A stretch of 64,000 nucleotides of DNA from Burkholderia sp. USMB20 (lineage in GTDB: Bacteria; Pseudomonadota; Gammaproteobacteria; Burkholderiales; Burkholderiaceae), in the NCBI RefSeq assembly GCF_000949135.2, contig NZ_JTAN02000008.1, positions 1 to 64,000 on the forward strand, read 5' to 3'. A model generated the notes under the pieces. That model saw only the letters and a list, made by a program, of their open reading frames with translations. It was not told where the DNA came from and did no database searches. Position numbers and translations under genes: made by a program. Within the stretch, counting starts at the first letter, position 1, and each line of letters opens with the position of its first letter. Shown piece by piece: positions 28,481 through 36,816 of this stretch.

Positions 28481-28710
28481 GGGGCACGAGTAGGCGATGA
28501 AGTGCTAACTCGGGTCGACCGCAAAGCACGGGGCACGAGTAAGCGCTAAAGCGCCAACTCGGGTCGACCGCCGTGGGGATGGAGTAAGCGCTGAAGCGCC
28601 AACTTCATCCAACCACGCCATGGGACCCGAGTAAGCGCTGAAGCGCTAACTCGGGTCGACCGCAAAGCATGGGACCCGAGTAAGCGCTAAAGCGCTAACT
28701 CGGGTCGACA
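28481..28710 (+). repeat. Five tandem palindromic hairpin units in the GMC gene leader
   Basis: Units centred near 28500, 28547, 28593, 28640 and 28690, period about 48 bases. The best units (four and five) pair GACCCGAGT with ACTCGGGTC, then AGCGCT with AGCGCT, around a 2-4 base loop. Linkers are also alike (CGCAAAGCA-GGG). Unit three has different outer arms, GGATGGAGT and ACTTCATCC, yet they still pair fully with one G:U. The array ends at the Shine-Dalgarno sequence of the GMC gene (GGAGA at 28711), so it would be transcribed as a leader. Confidence 0.92.
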
Positions 28711-28721
28711 GGAGACACGTC

Positions 28722-30407
28722 GTGACGACTCAACGCACGCTCGAGGGCGAATTCGATTACGTGATCGTCGGCGCGGGCACCGCAGGCTGCGTGCTCGCGA
28801 ACCGCCTGACCGAGGATCCCGAGATCCGCGTGCTGCTGCTCGAAGCGGGCGGCAAGGACGACTATCACTGGATCCACATCCCGGTCGGCTATCTGTACTG
28901 CATCGGCAATCCACGCACGGACTGGCTGTACAAGACACAGCCGGAGGCGGCGCTCAACGGCCGCGCACTGTCGTATCCGCGCGGTCGCGTGCTCGGCGGC
29001 TGCTCGTCGATCAACGGGATGATCTACATGCGCGGCCAGCGCGAGGATTACGACAGCTGGGCGCAGGAAACCGGCGACGCGGGCTGGTCGTGGGACAGCG
29101 TGCTGCCGATCTTCAAGCGCAGCGAGGACCACCACGCGGGTGCGAGCGACGCACACGGCGCAGGTGGCTACTGGCGCGTCGAGAAGCAGCGGCTGCGCTG
29201 GGAGATCCTCGAATCGTTCGCGCAGGCCGCGCAGCAGACGGGCATCCCGGCGACCGACGATTTCAACCGCGGCGACAACAGCGGGGTCGGCTATTTCGAG
29301 GTGAACCAGAAGCGCGGCGTGCGCTGGAATACGTCGAAGGCGTTCCTGCGCCCCGCGATGACGCGCCCGAACCTGACCGTGATAACCGGCGCGCATGCGC
29401 AGCGCGTGATCTTCGACGGGCGGCGCGCGGTCGGCGTCGAGTATCGCGGCGGCGGCACCGACTACGTCGCGCACGCACGCGCCGAAGTGCTGCTGACCGC
29501 CGGCGCGGTGAACTCGCCGCAGCTGCTCGAACTGTCGGGCATCGGTGCGGGCGCACGGCTGCAGGCGCTCGGCATCGACGTCGTGCAGGACCTGCCGGGC
29601 GTCGGCGAGAACCTGCAGGATCACCTGCAACTGCGGATGGCGTTTCGCGTCGAAGGCGTGCGCACGTTGAACACGCTGTCCGCGCACTGGTGGGGCAAGC
29701 TGATGATCGGCGCGGAATACGCGCTGCTGCAGCGCGGGCCGATGTCGATGGCGCCGTCGCAGCTCGGTGCGTTCGCAAAATCCGATCCCGACGATCCCGC
29801 GCTCACGCGCCCCGATCTCGAATATCACGTGCAGCCGCTGTCGCTCGAGCGCTTCGGCGAGCCGCTGCACAGCTTCAACGCCTTTACGGCGTCCGTCTGC
29901 CATCTGCGGCCGAGTTCGCGCGGCAGCGTGCATATCGCGAGCCCCGATGCCGGCGTGGCGCCGTCGATCGCACCGAACTATCTGTCGACCGACCACGATC
30001 GCCAGGTCGCCGCGAACGCGCTGCGTCTCACGCGCCGCATCGCATCCGCGCCGGCGCTCGCGCGCTACCGTCCGGAGGAGATCCTGCCGGGCGAGCGATA
30101 CCGGACCGAAGCCGAACTGATCGAAGCGGCGGGTGCGGTCGGCACGACGATCTTCCATCCGGTCGGTACGTGCCGGATGGGGCGCGCGGACGACGCGCGT
30201 GCCGTCGTCGACAGCCGGCTGCGCGTGCGCGGCATCGCCGGGCTGCGGATCGTCGACGCATCGGTGATGCCGTTCATCACGTCGGGCAACACGAATTCGC
30301 CTACGCTGATGATCGCCGAGCGCGCAAGCGACATGATTCGCGCCGATCGACGCGCGACGCGTGACGCGACGCAGGTGCGAACGGACGCGACGATGACGGC
30401 TGCGTGA
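28722..30407 (+). CDS. GMC-family FAD oxidoreductase (choline/alcohol dehydrogenase-like)
   Basis: 561-aa flavoenzyme. The FAD fold DYVIVGAGTAGCVLANRLTE begins at residue 11. GMC signature 1 is GRVLGGCSSINGMIYMRGQR and signature 2 is GAVNSPQLLELSGIG. The C-terminal active site has HPVGTCRMG with the catalytic His, and NTNSPTLMIAERASDM. Length and motifs fit alcohol or choline dehydrogenases; the substrate is not evident. GTG 28722 is the start, ten bases after GGAG. The cofactor is reoxidised by an unknown acceptor. The LysR gene and the hairpin leader suggest tight control. The next genes downstream encode an ABC importer that may bring in its substrate, which is inference. Confidence 0.93.
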   Translation: MTTQRTLEGEFDYVIVGAGTAGCVLANRLTEDPEIRVLLLEAGGKDDYHWIHIPVGYLYCIGNPRTDWLYKTQPEAALNGRALSYPRGRVLGGCSSINGMIYMRGQREDYDSWAQETGDAGWSWDSVLPIFKRSEDHHAGASDAHGAGGYWRVEKQRLRWEILESFAQAAQQTGIPATDDFNRGDNSGVGYFEVNQKRGVRWNTSKAFLRPAMTRPNLTVITGAHAQRVIFDGRRAVGVEYRGGGTDYVAHARAEVLLTAGAVNSPQLLELSGIGAGARLQALGIDVVQDLPGVGENLQDHLQLRMAFRVEGVRTLNTLSAHWWGKLMIGAEYALLQRGPMSMAPSQLGAFAKSDPDDPALTRPDLEYHVQPLSLERFGEPLHSFNAFTASVCHLRPSSRGSVHIASPDAGVAPSIAPNYLSTDHDRQVAANALRLTRRIASAPALARYRPEEILPGERYRTEAELIEAAGAVGTTIFHPVGTCRMGRADDARAVVDSRLRVRGIAGLRIVDASVMPFITSGNTNSPTLMIAERASDMIRADRRATRDATQVRTDATMTAA

Positions 30408-30907
30408 CGCCACGCTGACACGCGCGACAGCGGGCTGTCATCCGAGCACCCGCTGTTTCGCTATGCGAAGCAAAGGTGACGCGCGAGCATCACAATGACA
30501 CGGGCGCGGCGATGCGCACGGCAATTGCTTCGCCCACTCGCTTATCGCTTATGTCACGCGGCTTTTTTTGCGCGACGACATGACGCGCAGCGTCACATGC
30601 CTGCGTTCAATCAGGCACGTCCGATGCGAGCATGCGCACCTCGATGATGCGCGCGTCAAAAAAGCGCGTCGAAAATTTGCGCTCAGCCGCGCCCGATATG
30701 GCCGCCAGCCCTATAAGTGCAAATCCCGATGATTGCACTGCACCAACGGCGCGACAATGTTGCGCAGTGTGCATACGCGTCGGCGCGGGAGACCACCCTC
30801 GAGGCGTAATACGGCGCCCCGGGGGCAGCCCGCAGATCCGCGGACTTGTTCGCGGTCGCTTGCGCGAATCTTCCCGGTGCTTCGCCTGACTTCGTACGGA
30901 AGGGAAC
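30408..30907. promoter_or_regulatory. Intergenic region before ABC operon 1
   Basis: 500 bases without a credible gene. It should carry the promoter of the first ABC operon. An imperfect inverted repeat pairs TGCACTGC (30734-30741) with GCAGTGTGCA (30764-30773) around a 22-base spacer, a possible operator. I see no strong terminator after the GMC gene. Confidence 0.4.
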
Positions 30908-31687
30908 ATGATTCTCGGCGACACGATTCTCGAAACACGCGGATTGACGAAGGAATTCAGGGGCTTCACCGCCGTGAACGGTGTCAACCTGCGTGTGCGG
31001 CGCGGCGCGATCCATGCGTTGATCGGACCGAACGGCGCGGGCAAGACCACCTGCTTCAACCTGCTGACCAAATTCCTGACACCGACGGCCGGCCAGATCG
31101 TCTTCAACGGCATCGACATCACCGACGAGCGGCCCGCGCAGGTCGCGCGGCGCGGCATCATCCGTTCCTTCCAGATCTCGGCGGTATTCCCGCACCTGAC
31201 AGCGTTGCAGAACGTGCGCATCGGCCTGCAGCGCGCGCTCGGGACTGAATTCCACTTCTGGCGCAGCGAGCGCACGTTGCGGCGCCTCGACGATCGCGCG
31301 ATGGATCTCCTCACGCAGGTCGGCCTCACCGATTTCGCGCACGTGCCGACGGTCGAACTCGCATACGGCCGCAAGCGCGCGCTCGAGATCGCGACGACGC
31401 TCGCGATGGAACCCGAACTGATGCTGCTCGACGAGCCCACGCAAGGGATGGGCCACGAGGACGTCGATCGCGTGACCGCGCTGATCAAGAAGGTGGCGAG
31501 CGGCCGCACGATCCTGATGGTCGAGCACAACATGAACGTGATCGCGGGCATCTCCGACACGATCACCGTCCTGCAACGCGGCGAAGTGCTGGCCGAGGGC
31601 TCGTATGCGGAAGTGTCGAAGAATCCGCTGGTGATCGAGGCCTACATGGGCAGCGCCGATGCGGCGCTCGCGGGGGCGCACGCATGA
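30908..31687 (+). CDS. ABC transporter ATPase, LivG-like (system 1)
   Basis: 259-aa cytoplasmic ATPase of a branched-chain-amino-acid-type (HAAT) importer. Walker [18 protein letters not shown] near residue 40. The signature region is VELAYGRKRALEIATTLAME in place of the usual LSYGQQR form, then Walker B LMLLDEPTQGMGHEDV and the H-loop ILMVEHNMNV. First of five genes G-F-K-H-M; it overlaps the next gene by four bases. GGAAGGGAAC precedes the ATG. The transported compound is unknown; despite the family name it need not be an amino acid. Confidence 0.92.
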   Translation: MILGDTILETRGLTKEFRGFTAVNGVNLRVRRGAIHALIGPNGAGKTTCFNLLTKFLTPTAGQIVFNGIDITDERPAQVARRGIIRSFQISAVFPHLTALQNVRIGLQRALGTEFHFWRSERTLRRLDDRAMDLLTQVGLTDFAHVPTVELAYGRKRALEIATTLAMEPELMLLDEPTQGMGHEDVDRVTALIKKVASGRTILMVEHNMNVIAGISDTITVLQRGEVLAEGSYAEVSKNPLVIEAYMGSADAALAGAHA

Positions 31688-32439
31688 AGCACAGCGAACG
31701 GGAGGAACGCGAATTGAGCGGCGTCGAGAGCGGCACGCCCGCGCTGGAGATCACGGGCCTCGAGGCCTGGTACGGGGAATCCCACATATTGCACGGTGTC
31801 GACCTGAGCGTTCATCGCGGCGAGGTCGTCACGCTGCTCGGCCGCAACGGCGCGGGCCGCACCACGACGCTGCGCGCGATCATGGGCCTCACCGGCCGGC
31901 GCAGCGGCTCGATCAAGGTTTCGGGCAACGAGACGATCGGCCTCGCGACGCACCGCATCGCGCATTTCGGCGTCGGCTATTGCCCGGAGGAGCGCGGAAT
32001 CTTCTCGAGCCTGTCGTGCGAGGAGAACCTGATGCTGCCGCCGCCGATCGGCCCGCGCGAGCACGCGATGTCGCTCGACGAGATCTACGCGATGTTCCCG
32101 AACCTCGCGTCGCGCCGGCAGAGCCAGGGCACGCGGCTGTCCGGCGGCGAGCAGCAGATGCTCGCGGTGGCGCGGATCCTGCGCACCGGCGCGAACCTGC
32201 TGCTGCTCGATGAAATTTCCGAAGGCCTCGCGCCGGTGATTGTGCAGGCGCTCGCGCGCATGATCGTCGCGCTGAAGGCGCGCGGCTACACGGTCGTGAT
32301 GGTCGAACAGAATTTCCGCTTCGCCGCGCCGCTCGCCGACCGCTTCTACGTGATGGAACATGGCCGCATCGTCGAGCATTTCCGCTCATCCGAACTGGAA
32401 GGCAAGATGCCGATCCTTCACGACCTGCTCGGGGTGTGA
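31684..32439 (+). CDS. ABC transporter ATPase, LivF-like (system 1), Walker A Lys replaced by Arg
   Basis: 251-aa ATPase subunit. Signature LSGGEQQMLAVARILRTGAN, Walker B LLLLDEISEGLAPVIVQALA (Ile where most have Pro) and the H-loop switch in VVMVEQNFRFA. Its Walker A reads LLGRNGAGRTTTLRAIMG: the nearly invariant Lys is Arg (codon CGC at about 31858-31860). In most ABC proteins this change weakens ATP hydrolysis, so this subunit may be a poorly active partner to the LivG-like one. ATGA overlap with the upstream gene. Confidence 0.92.
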   Translation: MKHSEREERELSGVESGTPALEITGLEAWYGESHILHGVDLSVHRGEVVTLLGRNGAGRTTTLRAIMGLTGRRSGSIKVSGNETIGLATHRIAHFGVGYCPEERGIFSSLSCEENLMLPPPIGPREHAMSLDEIYAMFPNLASRRQSQGTRLSGGEQQMLAVARILRTGANLLLLDEISEGLAPVIVQALARMIVALKARGYTVVMVEQNFRFAAPLADRFYVMEHGRIVEHFRSSELEGKMPILHDLLGV

Positions 32440-32516
32440 CGCCGCCCCGTTTCCCTTGCCGCTAGCCGTGGCGGCCTACGAACAACCACAACGCATCAGA
32501 ACAACAGGAGACGTCA

Positions 32517-33716
32517 ATGAAAATGAAGACCCTCGCACACGCGTGTCTGGCGGTCGCGACCGCAGCGTTCACCGCCGGCGCCGCACACGCCGCGGATAGC
32601 GTGAAGATCGGCTTCATCACCGACATGTCGGGGCTGTACGCGGACATCGACGGGCAGGGCGGCCTCGAGGCGATCCGGATGGCGGTCGCCGACTTCGGCG
32701 GCAAGGTGCTCGGCAAGCCGATCGAGGTCGTCTATGCCGATCACCAGAACAAGGCGGACATCGCCGCGTCGAAGGCGCGCGAATGGATGGACCGCGGCGG
32801 GCTCGACCTGCTGGTCGGCGGCACGAACTCCGCGACCGCGCTGTCGATGAACCAGGTCGCGGCCGAAAAGAAGAAGGTCTACATCAACATCGGCGCGGGC
32901 GCCGACACGCTGACCAACGAGCAGTGCACGCCGTACACGGTCCACTACGCATACGACACGATGGCGCTCGCGAAGGGCACCGGGTCGGCGGTGGTGAAGC
33001 AGGGCGGCAAGAGCTGGTTCTTCCTGACCGCCGACTACGCATTCGGCAAGGCGCTCGAGAAGAACACGTCGGACGTCGTGAAGGCGAGCGGCGGCCAGGT
33101 GCTCGGCACGGTGCGACACCCGCTGTCCGCGTCGGACTTCTCGTCGTTCCTGCTGCAGGCGCAGTCGTCCAAGGCGCAGATCCTCGGCCTCGCGAACGCG
33201 GGCGGCGACACGATCAACTCGATCAAGGCCGCGAAGGAGTTCGGCATCACGAAGACGATGAAGATCGCCGCGCTGCTGATGTTCATCAACGACGTGCACA
33301 GCCTCGGCCTCGAGACGACGCAGGGCCTCGTGCTGACCGACAGCTGGTACTGGAACCGCGACGCGACGGCGCGCCAGTGGGCGCAGCGCTACTTCGGCAA
33401 GATGAAGAAGATGCCGTCGAGCCTGCAGGCGGCCGACTACTCGTCGGTGACGACCTACCTGAAGGCGGTCCAGGCGGCCGGCACGACCGACTCCGACAAG
33501 GTGATGGCCGAGCTGAAGAAGGCGAAGATCAACGACTTCTACGCGAAGGGCTACATCCGCCAGGACGGCAGCATGATTCACGACATGTACCTGATGGAAG
33601 TGAAGAAGCCGTCGGAATCGAAGGAGCCGTGGGACTACTACAAGGTGCTCGCGACGATTCCGGGCGAGCAGGCGTTCACGACCAAGCAGGAGACGCGCTG
33701 CGCGGCATGGAAGTAA
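32517..33716 (+). CDS. Periplasmic substrate-binding protein, HAAT family (system 1)
   Basis: 399-aa protein with a signal peptide (LAHACLAVATAAFTAGAAHA, cleaved before ADS). The mature part has the type I periplasmic-binding fold: VKIGFITDMSGLYADIDGQG, then IEVVYADHQNKADIAASKAR and GLDLLVGGTNSATALSMNQV. Cys residues in NEQCTPYTV and ETRCAAWK may form a disulphide. It captures the ligand and passes it to the membrane pair encoded next. AGGAG lies 8 bases before ATG 32517. The likely operon order is unusual, as both ATPases come first. Confidence 0.92.
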   Translation: MKMKTLAHACLAVATAAFTAGAAHAADSVKIGFITDMSGLYADIDGQGGLEAIRMAVADFGGKVLGKPIEVVYADHQNKADIAASKAREWMDRGGLDLLVGGTNSATALSMNQVAAEKKKVYINIGAGADTLTNEQCTPYTVHYAYDTMALAKGTGSAVVKQGGKSWFFLTADYAFGKALEKNTSDVVKASGGQVLGTVRHPLSASDFSSFLLQAQSSKAQILGLANAGGDTINSIKAAKEFGITKTMKIAALLMFINDVHSLGLETTQGLVLTDSWYWNRDATARQWAQRYFGKMKKMPSSLQAADYSSVTTYLKAVQAAGTTDSDKVMAELKKAKINDFYAKGYIRQDGSMIHDMYLMEVKKPSESKEPWDYYKVLATIPGEQAFTTKQETRCAAWK

Positions 33717-33815
33717 GCGCGGGCGCGGCCGCAGCGATGTGGCCGCGGCACCGCCCGCGTGCGCGACGGCAAGACGGTTGCGCACGCAACGAAACTCATT
33801 TGGACGGCTAAGTCG

Positions 33816-34700
33816 ATGGAAATCTTTGGCATTCCGTTGCCGGCGATGCTGAGCCAGTTGCTGCTCGGGCTCGTCAACGGCTCGTTCTACGCGATCCTGA
33901 GCCTCGGGCTGGCGGTGATCTTCGGGCTGCTCAACGTGATCAACTTCGCGCACGGCGCGCTGTTCATGCTGGGCGCGATGCTCGCGTGGATGGGGCTGTC
34001 GTATTTCGGGTTGCCGTACTGGGCGATGCTCGCGCTCGCGCCGCTGATCGTCGGCGCGTTCGGGATCCTGGTCGAGCGCTCGATGCTGCGCTGGCTGTAC
34101 AAGCTCGATCACCTGTACGGGCTGCTGCTCACGTTCGGCCTCACGCTCGTCGTCGAAGGCGTGTTCCGCTCGGTCTACGGGTCGTCCGGCCAGCCGTACG
34201 ACGTGCCGTCGCAGCTGTCCGGCGCGACCAATCTCGGCTTCATGTTCCTGCCGAACTACCGCGCGTGGGTGGTCGTCGCGTCGCTCGCGGTGTGTCTCGC
34301 GACCTGGTTCGTGATCGAGAAGACGCGCCTGGGCGCCTATCTGCGCGCGGGCACCGAGAACCCGAAGCTCGTCGAGGCGTTCGGCGTGAACGTGCCGATG
34401 ATGATCACGCTCACCTACGGCTTCGGCGTCGCGCTCGCGGCATTCGCGGGCGTGCTCGCGGCGCCGGTGATCCAGGTGTCGCCGCTGATGGGCCAGCCGA
34501 TGATCATCACCGTGTTCGCGGTGGTCGTGATCGGCGGGATGGGCTCGATTCTCGGCTCGATCATCACCGGGCTGATGCTCGGCGTGATCGAGGGCTTCAC
34601 GCGCGTGTTCTATCCGGAAGCGTCGGCCACGGTGGTGTTCGTGATCATGGCGATCGTGCTGCTGATCCGCCCGGCTGGCCTGTTCGGCAAGGAAAAATGA
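33816..34700 (+). CDS. ABC transporter permease, LivH-like (system 1)
   Basis: 294-aa inner-membrane permease with about eight hydrophobic segments. LivH features: LLLGLVNGSFYAILSLGLAV at the N-terminus, GLLNVINFAHGALFMLGAML, and the EAA-like loop GVNVPMMITLTYGFGVALAA; a late GGMGSILGSIITGLMLGVIE segment. ATG 33816 begins at the first membrane segment; the upstream extension is not conserved. It overlaps the next permease gene by four bases. The 99-base gap after the binding-protein gene has no terminator. Confidence 0.93.
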   Translation: MEIFGIPLPAMLSQLLLGLVNGSFYAILSLGLAVIFGLLNVINFAHGALFMLGAMLAWMGLSYFGLPYWAMLALAPLIVGAFGILVERSMLRWLYKLDHLYGLLLTFGLTLVVEGVFRSVYGSSGQPYDVPSQLSGATNLGFMFLPNYRAWVVVASLAVCLATWFVIEKTRLGAYLRAGTENPKLVEAFGVNVPMMITLTYGFGVALAAFAGVLAAPVIQVSPLMGQPMIITVFAVVVIGGMGSILGSIITGLMLGVIEGFTRVFYPEASATVVFVIMAIVLLIRPAGLFGKEK

Positions 34701-35674
34701 TGCAGAGAAAAGTGCTCTACGGCGTGCTGCTCGCCGCACTGCTCGCCGCCCCCTTCATCGGCGCGTATCCGGTGTTCGTGATGAAGGTGCTCACGTTCGC
34801 GCTGTTCGCGGCCGCGTTCAACCTGCTGATCGGCTATACGGGGCTGCTGTCGTTCGGCCATGCGATGTTCCTCGCGACCGCCGGCTACGCGACCGGCTAT
34901 ACGATCCAGACGCTCGGCTTCACGCCGGAGCTCGGCGTGCTTGTCGGCACCTTCGCCGCGACGCTGCTCGGGCTCGTCGTCGGCCTGTTCGCGATCCGCC
35001 GGCAGGGCATCTACTTCGCGATGATCACGCTCGCGTTCGCGCAGATGGTCTACTTCATCTACCTGCAGGCGCCGTTCACACACGGAGAGGATGGCCTGCA
35101 GGGCGTGCCGCGCGGGCATCTGTTCGGGGTCGTCGACCTGTCGAACGACGTCGCGCTCTACTACGTCGTGCTCGCGGTGATCGTCGCGGCGTGCGCGTTC
35201 ATCGTGCGCATCGTGCACTCGCCGTTCGGCCAGGTGCTCGTCGCGATCAAGGAAAACGAAGCGCGCGCGATCTCGCTCGGCTACGACACCGACCGCTTCA
35301 AGCTGCTCGCGTTCATCCTGTCGGCCGGGCTCGCGGGGCTGGCCGGTTCGCTGAAGGTGCTGGTGCTCGGCTTCGAGACGCTGTCCGACGCGTACTGGAC
35401 GATGTCGGGCCTCGTCGTGCTGATGACGCTCGTCGGCGGGATGGGCACGCTGTTCGGGCCGCTGCTCGGCGCGGCGCTGATCGTCGCGCTGGAGGACCGG
35501 CTCGGCGACATCGGCGAATGGCTCGCGTCGATGACGGGCATCGGCTGGTTCCACTCGCTCGGCGAATCGGCGACGATCGTCACCGGGCTGATCTTCATCG
35601 CATGCGTGCTTGCGTTCCGGCGCGGGATCGTCGGCGAGATGGTCGCACGGGTCAAGACGCTCAGGCCGTCCTGA
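34697..35674 (+). CDS. ABC transporter permease, LivM-like (system 1)
   Basis: 325-aa inner-membrane permease. LivM motifs: AAFNLLIGYTGLLSFGHAMF, IRRQGIYFAMITLAFAQMVY, and the coupling loop AIKENEARAISLGYDTDRFK, then LVVLMTLVGGMGTLFGPLLG. Two adjacent ATGs (34697 and 34700); the first overlaps the LivH stop as ATGA, so translation is coupled. It pairs with the LivH-like subunit to form the channel. Last gene of system 1. Confidence 0.93.
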   Translation: MMQRKVLYGVLLAALLAAPFIGAYPVFVMKVLTFALFAAAFNLLIGYTGLLSFGHAMFLATAGYATGYTIQTLGFTPELGVLVGTFAATLLGLVVGLFAIRRQGIYFAMITLAFAQMVYFIYLQAPFTHGEDGLQGVPRGHLFGVVDLSNDVALYYVVLAVIVAACAFIVRIVHSPFGQVLVAIKENEARAISLGYDTDRFKLLAFILSAGLAGLAGSLKVLVLGFETLSDAYWTMSGLVVLMTLVGGMGTLFGPLLGAALIVALEDRLGDIGEWLASMTGIGWFHSLGESATIVTGLIFIACVLAFRRGIVGEMVARVKTLRPS

Positions 35675-35935
35675 TTGCAGCGCGCCGCGGCGTGGCGACG
35701 CGTTGATGCGAAGCACCATCCGGCGCGGCCGGGAAGGGCGTCGCGGCGGCGTCGGCACGGTGCCGCGCGGCAAGGCTGGTGCCCCATTTTCGTGCGGCGA
35801 TGCACCATAGGGGTAAATGCTAAGTTGTCGCAGGGTGAAAGGTCCTTTAATCTTCGTTTCAGTTCTGATGCACCGCGAAACGAATTTGCAGGTGGAGAAC
35901 GAGGAGACAATCGAGGCACAAAGTGCCCGGACCCC

Positions 35936-35970
35936 AAAGCGCTGTTGGACGGAATCCAACAGCGCTTTTT
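35936..35970. terminator. Strong rho-independent terminator after ABC operon 1
   Basis: Stem AAAGCGCTGTTGGA / TCCAACAGCGCTTT with a short CGGAA loop and a T5 run. It lies 260 bases past the last gene of system 1, so either the transcript has a long 3' tail or it ends a separate small RNA. Confidence 0.9.
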
Positions 35971-36734
35971 CATTTGTGTGCGCGAATTTCCATTGATGGT
36001 GCAGGCGAGTGGCGCCGCGTTTCCCGCGCCCGTTTCCGCCTCACCTCATCTCGCATCGCTCGCGTTTCATCCCGTCCCCCCGTTTTCGTCCAATCCTGCC
36101 GGTCGATCGTCGCTGGCGCACAGCCACGCGCATGCCGTCCGGGCTTACCCGGTTGGCGTGCGCAAAAAGCGTCCGTTACACTCAGCTTTCGCCGACCGTG
36201 CGGTCGGGAAAATAGTCGGCAGTTCTCCTACAAGCAAAATGCAGAAGAGGGAGTGCGGTTGGATGAGAAGCGCGGGACGATGGATCGGGGTGCGAAGGGC
36301 GGCTGGCGCCGCTCGTTCGGGGGCGGCGGTGCATCGGTATGCCCGGGCTTTCACGAGCCGTCCTGCGGACGGTATGCGCGTTCTGGAGCGATTGCCCGGC
36401 ACGGCGGCTTCTCCGGTCGTTGCGTTCGCATCCGACGCGTCGTTCGGATGCGCATGAACCGCCGGTTTTCCGATCGTGTGCCGCGCGCTTGCGGAGCCGA
36501 ACCAGGCTCGGCCAGCCGACCTTCCCGCGATCGTTGCGTTCGCATCGATCGCGTCTTGCGCAACGCTGCGTTTCTCCGTTCCCTTCATCGTGACGACATT
36601 GCTGCCGCGCATCGTGGCGGTCGAACGACCGTTTCGGAACGCGCCGCGGCGCGGGCGTGCGTGCGATCGCCGGGGCTCGATTGCGACGCCGGCGTTTCAC
36701 GGGAAAACGAGCGTAGACGCGGTACGGCGAGATA

Positions 36735-36748
36735 GTTAATTTATTAAC
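36735..36748. promoter_or_regulatory. AT-rich inverted repeat before ABC operon 2
   Basis: GTTAAT-TT-ATTAAC, arms perfectly complementary, 69 bases before the binding-protein start. It stands out from the GC-rich surroundings and may overlap the operon 2 promoter or be an operator. Confidence 0.5.
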
Positions 36749-36816
36749 TTGTTTGAGGACCGGGAGCCGCCCGAGCGACCCACGGATTTTTCGAGCAGCG
36801 TTTGGAGACAACGTAA

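Larger units (their letters stand above)
35675..36816. other. 1.14-kb gap without a recognisable gene, between ABC operons 1 and 2
   Basis: Begins after the last gene of ABC operon 1 and ends at the binding-protein gene of operon 2. The terminator at 35936-35970 splits it. The right part (36417-36631) has several clear hairpins: CGCATCCGA/TCGGATGCG (36427-36452), GCCGA/TCGGC, and CGGTCG/CGACCG (36618-36631). The 16-mer TCGTTGCGTTCGCATC occurs twice (36417 and 36531). An AT-rich palindrome lies at 36735-36748. Open frames of up to 270 codons overlap in several frames with no family features, so I do not call a protein. Confidence 0.6.

Noticed and set aside
28481-28710. CRISPR array
   Set aside because: Repeats are palindromic, linkers are short (about 10-17 bases) and similar to each other, and no cas genes are present.
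30632-30889. 85-codon plus-strand frame before ABC operon 1
   Set aside because: No Shine-Dalgarno sequence, no homology, overlaps an operator-like inverted repeat and minus-strand frames.
36694-36708. parS-like sequence GTTTCACGGGAAAAC
   Set aside because: The palindrome is broken by changes in the centre and arm, which ParB is not expected to tolerate.
35923-36735. 270-codon plus-strand frame in the gap before ABC operon 2
   Set aside because: Overlaps a terminator and several hairpins, has low-complexity Arg/Ala/Ser content and competes with frames on both strands; no Shine-Dalgarno sequence.
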